From positions 434,001 to 498,000 of the forward strand of contig NZ_CP019603.1 in NCBI RefSeq assembly GCF_001661675.2: 64,000 nt of DNA. Direction: 5' to 3'. The notes beneath the pieces were generated by a model, which was not told the DNA's origin, ran no database searches, and saw nothing but the letters and a program-made list of their open reading frames with translations. This document shows positions 1 to 8,351 of the stretch, one piece after another. Position 1 is the first letter of the stretch. Every line of letters starts with the position of its first letter. Origin of the DNA: Croceicoccus marinus (GTDB taxonomy: Bacteria > Pseudomonadota > Alphaproteobacteria > Sphingomonadales > Sphingomonadaceae). Made by a program: the position numbers and the translations under genes.

Positions 1-1
1 G

Positions 2-259
2 CCCCACCCCACCCTGGGCGAGGAACCCGCCGCCGTCGTGTATCTCGCCCCCGGCAAGACCGCGAGCGAGGCGGAGCTGCAGGCCTGGGTGGGCGAGCGG
101 CTCGCCCGCTTCAAGGTGCCGGTCAGGATCGGCTTTTCGCCCGAAACCCTGCCGCGCAACGCCAATGGCAAGATCCTGAAGGGCGAATTGCAACATCTGC
201 TTGACGGCGCTACGGAAAAGGCGACGACGGGCGAGGTCCGGCCGCCGTCGAGCGGCTGA
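2..259 (+). CDS. Acyl-CoA synthetase, C-terminal end (partial)
   Basis: The reading frame is open from the window edge, so only the last 85 codons are visible. They match the C-terminal lid domain of AMP-forming acyl-CoA ligases. The segment RFKVPVRIGF is followed by LPRNANGKILKGEL, which contains the family's catalytic lysine motif (N-G-K-x-x-K). Enzymes of this family activate carboxylic acids to CoA thioesters through an acyl-adenylate. The substrate cannot be judged from this domain. A TetR-type regulator starts 50 bp downstream on the same strand. Confidence 0.85.
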   Translation, partial: PHPTLGEEPAAVVYLAPGKTASEAELQAWVGERLARFKVPVRIGFSPETLPRNANGKILKGELQHLLDGATEKATTGEVRPPSSG

Positions 260-309
260 GACCTCTTGGCCGAAAGGCCGCATCGAGGGGCGCGCGGACC
301 AGGAAAGAC

Positions 310-1545
310 ATGGCAGTGAAGGCGAGCGCCGAAACCGAACGGTTCGAGAAAAAGCGGCAGGACGTCATCGACGCCGCCTCGGTGCTGATCAACGAGCTTG
401 GCGTCAAGGGCATGACCTTTGCCGATGTCGCGGCCGAGGTGGGGCTGAACGCCACCAGCATCACCTATTATTTCGGGCGCAAGGAAAGGCTGGTCGTCGC
501 GGTATACGAAGCGACTCTCGACCGGCTGGAGGCGATGGCGGCCGAGGCGGGCGCGCAGCCCGATCCGCGTTCACGCGTGCGCCATTTCCTGCACGCCAAT
601 ATCGAACTGCGCAAACGCATCCGCCGGGGCGAGCGCGGGCTGATCACCGTGCTGGCCGAAATGCGCACGCTGGACGAGGATGCGCAGCAGCCGCTGCTGG
701 ATCATTTCCGCCGCATCTCGCACTGCCTGCGCGATTTCTTCGGCCCCGCGAAGGACCCGATGGGCAAGGCGCTGAACACCGCGCGCGCGCACGCGCTGCT
801 GGAATCGGTGTTCTGGTGGCCGATCTGGTCGCTGCGCTATTCCACCCACGATTTCGACCGGATCGAGGAGCGCTGGTTCGACATCCTCGAAAACGGCATT
901 GCGGCCCGCCCCGGCGAATGGCAGCCGCAGCCACTGGGCCGCGACTGGCGCACCGATGACGAGGGCGAGGCGAACACGCTGGACCAGTTCCTGAGGTCCG
1001 CGACCGCGATGATCAACCAGCGCGGCTATCGCGGCGCGTCGGTCAATCGCATCGCAAAAGAACTGAACGTCACCAAGGGCAGCTTCTATCACCACCACAG
1101 CGCCAAGGACGACCTGGTGCTTAGCTGTTTCGAGCGCAGCTATGACCGGCTGGCGGCGGTGCAGCTTGCCGGACAGGCGCTTGAGGCCGATTACTGGACC
1201 CGCCTGTCGAGCACGCTGGCCGAGCTGATCGATTTGCAGTTCTTCGACGGCATGCCGCTGCTGCGCACCACCGCGCTCCACGCCATTCCCAGCGAGGAGC
1301 GCGAGGATGTGGTGACGCGGTCGAACCGGCTGGCGCGGCGCTTTGCGGGCATGCTGATCGACGGGATCGCCGATGGCTCGATCCGGCCGGTCGATCCGCT
1401 GATCGCCAGCCAGGTGATCATGTCGACGCTGAACTCTGCATATGAAGCGCGCCACTGGGCCGAGCGGTTCGACGATCCGGCCAAGGCGGTGCGCTATTAC
1501 GGCTGGGTCTTCACCGCCGGGCTGTTCACGGATCCGCCGGATTGA
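310..1545 (+). CDS. Tandem TetR-family regulator (two TetR units in one chain)
   Basis: This 411-residue protein is about twice the usual TetR length and contains two complete units. The first helix-turn-helix lies at about residues 17-64 (GMTFADVAAEVGLNATSITY then YFGRKERLV). The second lies at about 218-266 (YRGASVNRIAKELNVTKGSF then YHHHSAKDDLV). Each is followed by its own helical ligand-binding segment. One polypeptide could thus supply both halves of the normal TetR dimer, or sense two ligands. The ATG follows a GGAAAG-like ribosome site. The gene overlaps the end of the convergent transporter gene by 20 bp. The target is unknown; the flanking CoA ligase and the transporter/dehydrogenase operon are the obvious candidates. 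Confidence 0.85.
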   Translation: MAVKASAETERFEKKRQDVIDAASVLINELGVKGMTFADVAAEVGLNATSITYYFGRKERLVVAVYEATLDRLEAMAAEAGAQPDPRSRVRHFLHANIELRKRIRRGERGLITVLAEMRTLDEDAQQPLLDHFRRISHCLRDFFGPAKDPMGKALNTARAHALLESVFWWPIWSLRYSTHDFDRIEERWFDILENGIAARPGEWQPQPLGRDWRTDDEGEANTLDQFLRSATAMINQRGYRGASVNRIAKELNVTKGSFYHHHSAKDDLVLSCFERSYDRLAAVQLAGQALEADYWTRLSSTLAELIDLQFFDGMPLLRTTALHAIPSEEREDVVTRSNRLARRFAGMLIDGIADGSIRPVDPLIASQVIMSTLNSAYEARHWAERFDDPAKAVRYYGWVFTAGLFTDPPD

Positions 1546-2839
1546 TCCCCTGCGCCGCCGCGGCGGGCAGGTGACGCGGTTCGCGCACCCGCGCCAGCAG
1601 CACGACCAGCGCGGCCAGTAATGCGACGATGATCGCACCAAACAGCGGCACGAACCCGGCCAGCGCCACGGTCACGCCCGCCAGCACCGGGCCGAGGGCG
1701 GCGATCGCGCCCTCCACCGTGGTCACGAAGGCGAGGCGCATCGGCGTGTCCTTCTCCTCGCCGAATTCCAGCACCATCGTGCCGGCCGCCAGCATCCAGC
1801 CCGAACCGCCCGCGCCCAGCAGGACGAAGGCCGCATAGATCGCCGTCTCGCCTCCCGCGACAAGCAGCAGGACAACCCCCGCCAGCGAACAGGCGAGCGA
1901 GGCGGCATAGACCCCGCGAAAGCCCCAGCGGTCCCCCGCATTGCCCCAGATCACGTTCGACAGCGTATCCGCGCCCAGATACAGCAGGCTCAGGCTGCCG
2001 ATCAGCGCGCCGTCCAGCCCAAGCCGCGTGCCCGCATAGATCGTCCAGAATGGCGCCCCCACCCGCGCCGCGGTGCCAAGGCTGTGCGCGACAAGGTAGA
2101 AGCGGAAATCGCGGTCCTCCATCAGTTGCGGGAATTCGCGCAGCCTTTCGCGAAACGGGCGCTGCGGGCGGGGAAAGACCAGCGCAGGCTCGCGGATCAT
2201 GGTTTTCAGCACGACCAGCCCCATCGACGTCAGCACGAAGGCGGTCAGGAAAGTGGTGGCATAGCCGTTGCCCAGCACGTCGCCCTCGATGAAGACGGTC
2301 CCCGCGACCCAAGCCAGCACCGCCGCGATGGCCCCGCCCGCAAGATTGCGATAGCCTTGCAGCCGCCCGCGCTTGCGGATCGGGATCAGCTTGGCCATCA
2401 GCATCTGGAAGGCGACCCGCTGCGCCCCATTGAAGAAGCCCAGCACGAACAGGAATAGGAAGACCAGCGCCGCTTCCCACACCCCCGTCAGCAGCCAGCC
2501 GGTCAGCGCAAGGCCCAGGATCTGCACCCGCATCATCGTGCCGATGCGGATCGCATAGGGCAGGATGTGGCTCCGATGCTCGATCCGCGTCCCCGCCGCG
2601 ATGGGAGAGATTGTGGCGCCCAGTTGCAGCAGCGCGCTGCCCAGCCCCACCGCGGCGGCGCTGCCCGTCAGCATCTGCAGATAGGCGGGGATGATCGTGG
2701 GTGCATAGATCAGGCGAAAGCCGGTCAGCCCAAGCACGCCATGGATGAAATTGGCGACATAGTTGCGCTTCAGGTTCTCCTCGACAAAGCGCGCGTTCGC
2801 CGCGACCGGGTCCTGCGGTGCGTCTTCTGAAGGTTCCAA
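1526..2839 (-). CDS. MFS transporter
   Basis: A 437-residue polytopic membrane protein with about twelve hydrophobic segments and a charged central loop (PRPQRPFRERLREFPQLMED). This is the architecture of major facilitator superfamily carriers. No ATG exists near the N-terminus; the best start is a TTG preceded by GGAGGG. It lies 4 bp after the stop of the upstream acyl-CoA dehydrogenase, so translation is probably coupled. It is the last gene of a leftward operon of two carriers flanking two acyl-CoA dehydrogenases, which suggests uptake or efflux of the acid that those enzymes oxidise. The substrate is not predictable. Confidence 0.8.
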   Translation of the reverse strand: MEPSEDAPQDPVAANARFVEENLKRNYVANFIHGVLGLTGFRLIYAPTIIPAYLQMLTGSAAAVGLGSALLQLGATISPIAAGTRIEHRSHILPYAIRIGTMMRVQILGLALTGWLLTGVWEAALVFLFLFVLGFFNGAQRVAFQMLMAKLIPIRKRGRLQGYRNLAGGAIAAVLAWVAGTVFIEGDVLGNGYATTFLTAFVLTSMGLVVLKTMIREPALVFPRPQRPFRERLREFPQLMEDRDFRFYLVAHSLGTAARVGAPFWTIYAGTRLGLDGALIGSLSLLYLGADTLSNVIWGNAGDRWGFRGVYAASLACSLAGVVLLLVAGGETAIYAAFVLLGAGGSGWMLAAGTMVLEFGEEKDTPMRLAFVTTVEGAIAALGPVLAGVTVALAGFVPLFGAIIVALLAALVVLLARVREPRHLPAAAAQGINPADP

Positions 2840-2843
2840 GCCG

Positions 2844-3908
2844 TCAGTAACCCTCCAGCCCCGCGAAGCGGTCGCGCAGAAAGGCGCTGCTGCCCCAGCG
2901 GTTTTCCAGCACGCGGGCGCGTTTCAGATAGTCGCCCACCGGGTATTCGTCGGTCATGCCGATGCCGCCATGCAGCTGGATCGCCTCGCGGCTCATCAGG
3001 TTCAGCACATCGTTGGCGCGCGCCTTGGCGATGCAGGCCGCCTGCGGCACCCGCCGCCCGCTGTCCAGCGCTTCCAGCCCGCCCTCGACCGCCGCGCGCA
3101 TCGATGCGATCTCGGCGAACAGGTCGGCCATGCGGTGCTGCAGCGCCTGGAACGTCGCCAGCACCTGGTTGAACTGCACACGCTGCTTCAGATAATCGAG
3201 CGTGGTGTCGAACAGATGCTGCGCCATGCCCAGCATCTCGCAAGCGGTCAGGATACGCGCGCGGTCGAGCTTCCGCTCTACCATCTCCGCGTCGCCCAGA
3301 CGCGTGGCGGGCGCGGCGTCGAACAGCACTTCGCCATGGCTGCGCCGGTCGGCCAGCACGCGCGCGTCGACCGAGACTCCCTCGCCCTTCTCCACCAGCC
3401 ACAGCCCGTCCCCGACCGCGACGATGAAGATGCCCGCTTCCGCCGCATCGGCGACGAAGCTCTTGGTGCCGGTCAGCTTGCCATCCTCGACCCTGGCATC
3501 GATCTTGTGGAGCGCATGGCGCGGCCCCTCGTCCACCGCCAGCGCGGCAATCGTCTCGCCGCTTGCCAGCGCGGGCAGGTGGCGCGTTTTCGCGCCGTCG
3601 CTTTCGCCCTGCGCGATGGCCCAGGCGGCAATCGTGACGCCCATGATCGGGCTGGCCGCCAGCACCTTGCCCAGTTCCTCGACCACCAGCCCTGCCGACA
3701 TCCAGCCGAAGTCGGACCCGCCGTGATCTTCGGGCACCATGATGCCCGCCCAGCCCATGCCGGCCATCGCCTGCCACGCATCAGGGTCAAAGCCCGCTCC
3801 GCTTTCGCAATCCCGCAGCGCGCGCCACGCCGTGAACGGGCTTTCGTTCGCCGCCCATTCGCGCGCCATGTCGCGCAGCATCGCCTGTTCGTCGTTCAGA
3901 ACCGCCAT
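2844..3908 (-). CDS. Acyl-CoA dehydrogenase, short subunit
   Basis: A 354-residue flavoprotein-type acyl-CoA dehydrogenase. It is recognised by the N-terminal helical domain, GWAGIMVPEDHGGSDFGW, and the C-terminal REAIQLHGGIGMTDEYPVGD. Family members introduce an alpha,beta double bond into acyl-CoA and pass electrons to ETF. It is shorter than the usual ~380-400 residues and lies directly downstream of a 403-residue paralogue. Adjacent long and short dehydrogenases are typical of heterotetrameric enzymes acting on bulky steroid-like or branched acyl-CoAs. The ATG at 3908 has GGGAG upstream. The etfBA genes at 13.8-15.5 kb could take its electrons. Confidence 0.88.
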   Translation of the reverse strand: MAVLNDEQAMLRDMAREWAANESPFTAWRALRDCESGAGFDPDAWQAMAGMGWAGIMVPEDHGGSDFGWMSAGLVVEELGKVLAASPIMGVTIAAWAIAQGESDGAKTRHLPALASGETIAALAVDEGPRHALHKIDARVEDGKLTGTKSFVADAAEAGIFIVAVGDGLWLVEKGEGVSVDARVLADRRSHGEVLFDAAPATRLGDAEMVERKLDRARILTACEMLGMAQHLFDTTLDYLKQRVQFNQVLATFQALQHRMADLFAEIASMRAAVEGGLEALDSGRRVPQAACIAKARANDVLNLMSREAIQLHGGIGMTDEYPVGDYLKRARVLENRWGSSAFLRDRFAGLEGY

Positions 3909-3921
3909 CGTCCCAACTCCC

Positions 3922-5133
3922 TTACTGATGGTCCAGCATGCCCAGCACGCGCTTGGCGATGATATTGTTCTGGATCTCGGTCGACCCGCCATAGATCGTG
4001 GTCGCCTTGCCGAAGAGCCATGTGCGAACCCCCGCAAGCTCGGCTGCGGTAAAGCCCTCGCCTTCCCAGCCCAGACCCTGCAGGCCCATGATCTCGATGG
4101 CGAGCTCGGCACGTTCCTGCCCCAGTCTCGTGCCCGCCTTCTTCAGCACCGAACTGATTTCGCTGACCCCGCCCTGCGCCTTCGATTCCTCCGCCGCCTT
4201 GCGCGCGGTGAGCAGGAAGGCGGCCCAGCGGATCTCGAAATCGGCGATGCGGTCGCGCAGCACCCTGTCGGCCAGCTGCCCGTCCTCGCCCGTCTCGCGG
4301 TACATCTTCGCCAGTTCGCCCAACGTCGGCCCGCCCAGCCTGCCCATCGCATTACCGCCCGACAGATTGGTGCGCTCATGCTGCAACAGGCGCTTGCCGA
4401 TGGTCCAGCCCTGCCCTTCCTCGCCGACCAGGTTCTCCTTGGGCACCTTCACATCGGTGAAGAAGGTCTCGCAGAACGGGCTCATCCCGCTGATCATGCG
4501 GATCGGGCGCACTTCCACGCCGGGGGCGTCCATGTCGATCAGCAGGAAAGAGATGCCCTTGTGCTTGTCCGACCGGTCGGTGCGGACCAGGCAAAAGCAC
4601 TTGTCCGCCCATTGCCCGCCGCTGGTCCATGTCTTCTGCCCGTTGACGAGGTAATGGTCGCCCTGGTCCACCGCGCTGGTCTGCAGATTGGCAAGGTCCG
4701 ACCCGGCATTGGGTTCGGAATAGCCCTGACACCAGCGGATCTCTCCCCGGCAGATCGGGGGGATGTGTTCCTTCTTCTGCGCCTCGCTGCCGAATTCCAG
4801 CAGGGTGGGGCCGAACATCATCACGCCCATGCCCTGAATCGGGTTATAGGCACCCGCCTTGGCAAGTTCCTCCTGCAGGATCGCCGCCTCGCGCCGCGAC
4901 AACCCGCCGCCGCCATATTCGGCGGGCCATGTCGGAGTGCCCCATCCTCGCGATCCCATCGCCTCGCGCCATTGGCGCTGCGACTCGCTTTCGCCCGCGC
5001 CGCTTTCGACGCTGGCGAGCGCGTTGGATGCGCCCTTCAATTCGGGCGGGAAATTGGTCTGGATAAAGGCGCGCACATCCTCGCGAAAGGCGCTCTCGCT
5101 GACCTGCGCGGCGGGTTCGGCAGTGGTGGCCAT
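3922..5133 (-). CDS. Acyl-CoA dehydrogenase, long subunit
   Basis: A 403-residue acyl-CoA dehydrogenase with the family landmarks: GWGTPTWPAEYGGGGLSRRE, the FAD-contact segment CQGYSEPNAGSDLANLQT, NGQKTWTSGGQWAD, and a C-terminal TTIYGGSTEIQNNIIAKRVL. The start ATG at 5133 is preceded by GAGGAG, and the next gene follows after 13 bp. With the 354-residue neighbour it probably forms one oxidation step, possibly as a mixed complex; that pairing is inferred from adjacency and length difference. It lies between two carrier genes in a five-cistron leftward operon that starts near 6.87 kb. Confidence 0.9.
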   Translation of the reverse strand: MATTAEPAAQVSESAFREDVRAFIQTNFPPELKGASNALASVESGAGESESQRQWREAMGSRGWGTPTWPAEYGGGGLSRREAAILQEELAKAGAYNPIQGMGVMMFGPTLLEFGSEAQKKEHIPPICRGEIRWCQGYSEPNAGSDLANLQTSAVDQGDHYLVNGQKTWTSGGQWADKCFCLVRTDRSDKHKGISFLLIDMDAPGVEVRPIRMISGMSPFCETFFTDVKVPKENLVGEEGQGWTIGKRLLQHERTNLSGGNAMGRLGGPTLGELAKMYRETGEDGQLADRVLRDRIADFEIRWAAFLLTARKAAEESKAQGGVSEISSVLKKAGTRLGQERAELAIEIMGLQGLGWEGEGFTAAELAGVRTWLFGKATTIYGGSTEIQNNIIAKRVLGMLDHQ

Positions 5134-5152
5134 GGGTATGCTCCTCGGGTCC

Positions 5153-6676
5153 TTACGTGGTGCCGGCATCGCGCACGACGCGCGCCTTCTCGGCGGCTTC
5201 GACCGCCTTGATCCGCGCGACATTCTCGCGGTGCCGCGCCTCGGTGATGGGGTAGAACAGCAGGAACAGCGTGCCGATCGTCCATAATCCCAGCGATGCG
5301 GGGATGTAATGCGCCAGCAGGCTCTGCTCCATCGCATAGGTGACAGCAGCAGGGTCGGCCTTTTCCGGGATGCCCGCCGAAGACACCACCAGCCCGGCGG
5401 CGAAAATGCCAAGGCCGGTCGAACATTGCTGCATGAAGCTGGCCGCGGCAAAGAACACGCCCGCCGCATGCTTGCCGCTGCGCGCGGCGTGATCCTCGAC
5501 CACGTCAGCCAGCATGGAACTGGTGTTGATCAGCGACACCGCGATCATCGCGCCGTAACACGCACCGATGGCGAACAGCACCGGTACCAGCAGCGGATGG
5601 CCCACCGGCAGGAACAGCCCCAGATACGTTAGCGCCAGCGGCGAAATGCCCAGCGTGATGCCGGCGACGGCCATCACCATCGAAGTGGTGCGCTTGCCCC
5701 ACCACTTGCTGAACTTGGGCGCCAGCGGCGCGGCAATGGTCGCCGCGACCAGCGAATCAAAGGTCAGCAGCGCGATCTGCCCCGCCCCCAGATCGAAGAC
5801 ATAGGTATAGAAATACAGCGTCGACGCGCTGTAGAGCCCGATCGCGGTGAACTTGAACACACCAAAGCCGAAGATCGCCAGAAAGCCGCGATTGCCGAAG
5901 GCGGACCCCATCTCGCGCAAATGACCCAGCGCGCTGGACTTCGGCTGGCCCACCGGGGCCTGCCGCATGTGGGCGATCTGGCTTTTCGTGCCGAAGCCGC
6001 AGACCAGTATCGCGACGAAGATCAGCGCGCCGCCCGCGATAGCAAAGCGTTCATAGCCCGCTGGGTTGAGCTGCCCGCGCGGAAACTCCAGCGTGGCGAC
6101 GAAGAACACCGCCAGGCTAAAGGCAAGAAAACCGTACGACCCGACATAGCCGAACCAGTACCGCAGCGAGAACAGCCGCGTGCGCTGCGCGTAATCCGAC
6201 GTCATCTCGGGGTTCATCGCGCTCGACGGGATTTCGAACATCGAGATCGAGATGCGCGTCAGCGAGGCCAGCGCGAAGATCCAGATGCCGGTCTGCACAT
6301 CGGTCAATCCAGCGGGCGGAAACCATGTCAGCATGAAGAAGAAGGCGGTCGGGATCGCCGATCCGATGATGAACGGATGCCGCCGCCCCCAGCGCGAGCG
6401 GGTCGAATCGGACCAGCGCCCGATGACCGGATCGGCCACCGCATCGACCAGCAGCGTCAGCGCGATGGCGACCGACACGATGGCGGCGGGAATGCCGATG
6501 ACCTGGTTGTAGAACAGCAGCAGATAGGCCGAAAACGCGGCATTCTTGACGCCGGTGGCGACCGCACCGAAGCCATAGCTGGCCTGCGCGGCGGCCGGGA
6601 TGCGGCGCAGCACCTCATCCTCGGGCGCGTCGGCATCGACGGATGCGGGGATTGAGGCGGCGACGGCCGTGTTCAT
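5153..6676 (-). CDS. GPH-type MFS sodium/solute symporter
   Basis: A 507-residue membrane protein with about twelve transmembrane segments. The sequence VADPVIGRWSDSTRSRWGRR followed by HPFI is the signature between helices 2 and 3 of the glycoside-pentoside-hexuronide:cation symporter branch (MFS_2). A hydrophilic N-terminus rich in D/E precedes the first helix. Sphingomonads often carry such carriers in catabolic operons for non-sugar substrates, so sugar transport should not be assumed. The ATG overlaps the stop of a possible small upstream ORF (ATGA), and the first acyl-CoA dehydrogenase starts 19 bp after its end. Confidence 0.85.
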   Translation of the reverse strand: MNTAVAASIPASVDADAPEDEVLRRIPAAAQASYGFGAVATGVKNAAFSAYLLLFYNQVIGIPAAIVSVAIALTLLVDAVADPVIGRWSDSTRSRWGRRHPFIIGSAIPTAFFFMLTWFPPAGLTDVQTGIWIFALASLTRISISMFEIPSSAMNPEMTSDYAQRTRLFSLRYWFGYVGSYGFLAFSLAVFFVATLEFPRGQLNPAGYERFAIAGGALIFVAILVCGFGTKSQIAHMRQAPVGQPKSSALGHLREMGSAFGNRGFLAIFGFGVFKFTAIGLYSASTLYFYTYVFDLGAGQIALLTFDSLVAATIAAPLAPKFSKWWGKRTTSMVMAVAGITLGISPLALTYLGLFLPVGHPLLVPVLFAIGACYGAMIAVSLINTSSMLADVVEDHAARSGKHAAGVFFAAASFMQQCSTGLGIFAAGLVVSSAGIPEKADPAAVTYAMEQSLLAHYIPASLGLWTIGTLFLLFYPITEARHRENVARIKAVEAAEKARVVRDAGTT

Positions 6677-6870
6677 GCGCTATCCCCGCCGCCGGAAAAA
6701 GGGGCGGGATCGCGATACCGCATATTCTGAACGGCGACAGTCTCGCCCGGGCAACGGCCTATCGCGACGGGCGCATAGGACGCGCTGCGGATCACCCGCT
6801 CTCGCGCAACCGGCCCGCGCCGCCTTGCGGACGCATGGATTGCGGGTGTGTCGTCGAAATGCCAAGCCAT
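6673..6870 (-). CDS. Possible small protein coupled to the symporter gene
   Basis: A 65-codon ORF starting MAWHFDDTPAIHASARRR and ending in PFSGGGDSA. It has a clean ribosome site (GGAGAGG, six bases before ATG). Its stop overlaps the symporter start as ATGA, the usual sign of translational coupling. I recognise no domain; it is soluble, Arg-rich in its first half, and has one cysteine. It may be a real microprotein, or only a leader whose translation opens the symporter start. A promoter-like TTGCCT-16-TATGGT pair lies upstream at about 6900-6950 on this strand. Confidence 0.4.
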   Translation of the reverse strand: MAWHFDDTPAIHASARRRGPVARERVIRSASYAPVAIGRCPGETVAVQNMRYRDPAPFSGGGDSA

Positions 6871-6964
6871 CGGCCTCTCCGCCATTGCGCGCGCCCTTTC
6901 CGGAGCGTCGCCATCACCATACCCTGTTTTTGAATAGAGGCAACCGGCTTTATCGCCTGGGGCC

Positions 6965-8233
6965 TCACGCCTCCTCCACCCAGTCCTGCCGCAGCCTGCG
7001 CGATGCCAGCAGCATCAGCACCGCGGCGACCAGATAAAGCAGCTGCCCGAAGATCATCGACCAGCGCAGCGATTCCGTACCGAATTGCGGAGCGAGCAGG
7101 TCGGACATCTGACCCAGCACATAGATGCCCCCGCCCAGCCCCAGCAGATTGTTGATAAGCAGGAACAATGCCGACGCGGTCGACCGCTGCGCCGGCGCGA
7201 CAAGGTGCTGCACTGCGGTCAACACCGGCCCAAGCCAGACATAGGCCATCGCCTGCGGGATCAGGAACAGCGCAAAGGCCAGCCCCAGATTGTCGGTCAT
7301 GAAAATCGCCGCGACGAAGAACGGCGTCGCAATCGCATAGGCCATCGCGGGCAGCCGCGCATACCATGCCTTGTCGCGCGCGCCCATGCGGTCGCCCAGC
7401 AGGCCGCCCGTCAGCGTGCCGATCACTCCGCCCACCAGCATCAGTGCGCCCAAAAACCACGACGTCTGCAACAGGTCCAGGCCAAAGCTGCGGATCATCA
7501 GGCTGGGTTTCCAGAACAATATGCCATACCCCAGCATCGATCCCGAAGCCGCCCCGAACGACAGCAGCCAGAACGACGGCTTGCGCGCAAGGATGCGCGC
7601 GACCGTGGCGATCCTGGCGGCATCCGGCACATCCGTCGCCGCGGCGACCGGACGCGGCAGGTCGCGCACCACCAGCTTGAACAGCGGCGCGATGATCACG
7701 CCCGCGCATCCGACGACGACAAAGGCCAGCCGCCAGTCGATCGTCGCCGCGATCCAGCCGCCCGCCAATATGCCGCCCGCCGATCCCAGCGGAATTCCCA
7801 TCGAATAGATCGCCAGCGCCAGCGAACGCTTCTTCGGCGGGAAATAATCACCGATCAGCGCATAGGAGGGCGCGACGCCGCCCGCCTCCCCCACGCCGAC
7901 GCCAAGCCGGGCGAAAAAGATGTGCCAGAACCCCTGCGCCAGCGCGCAGGCGGCGGTAAAGCCGCTCCACACGACAAGGCTGATGGTGATGACCCAGCTC
8001 CTGCTGGTCCGGTCGGCCAGCGAAGCCAGCGGCACCGCCAGCGTGGAATAAAGCAACGCGAAAGCCAGTCCGCCCAGCAGCCCCATCTGCGCATCCGACA
8101 GGCCAAGATCGGCCTGGATCGGCGCGGCCAGGATCGCCAGGATCTGCCGGTCGAGGAAGTTGAAGATATAGACCAGAAGCAACATCGCCAGCACCGCGCC
8201 CGGCGATCGCGGCAGGTCCCGCCGTTCGATCAT
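6965..8233 (-). CDS. MFS transporter, spinster-like
   Basis: A 422-residue major facilitator with twelve predicted helices. The N-terminal segment YIFNFLDRQILAILAAPIQA and GVGVGEAGGVAPSYALIGDY are characteristic of the spinster-like group common in sphingomonad catabolic clusters. A GTG codon sits directly before the chosen ATG, so the protein could begin one residue earlier; GGAGAGG lies just upstream of both. It is a single gene between the symporter operon and the two-component system, with 115 bp of upstream non-coding sequence. The transported compound cannot be inferred. Confidence 0.83.
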   Translation of the reverse strand: MIERRDLPRSPGAVLAMLLLVYIFNFLDRQILAILAAPIQADLGLSDAQMGLLGGLAFALLYSTLAVPLASLADRTSRSWVITISLVVWSGFTAACALAQGFWHIFFARLGVGVGEAGGVAPSYALIGDYFPPKKRSLALAIYSMGIPLGSAGGILAGGWIAATIDWRLAFVVVGCAGVIIAPLFKLVVRDLPRPVAAATDVPDAARIATVARILARKPSFWLLSFGAASGSMLGYGILFWKPSLMIRSFGLDLLQTSWFLGALMLVGGVIGTLTGGLLGDRMGARDKAWYARLPAMAYAIATPFFVAAIFMTDNLGLAFALFLIPQAMAYVWLGPVLTAVQHLVAPAQRSTASALFLLINNLLGLGGGIYVLGQMSDLLAPQFGTESLRWSMIFGQLLYLVAAVLMLLASRRLRQDWVEEA

Positions 8234-8351
8234 CACCCTCTCCCAGATAAGATGTCGGCGGCGTGTTTTGTCATACCGCGCTTTGGAAGAGGATAGGTTC
8301 TCCTGTTACTTTGTCCATACCCATTCTGGTAATCGGTCGCGCCCGTCCCTG

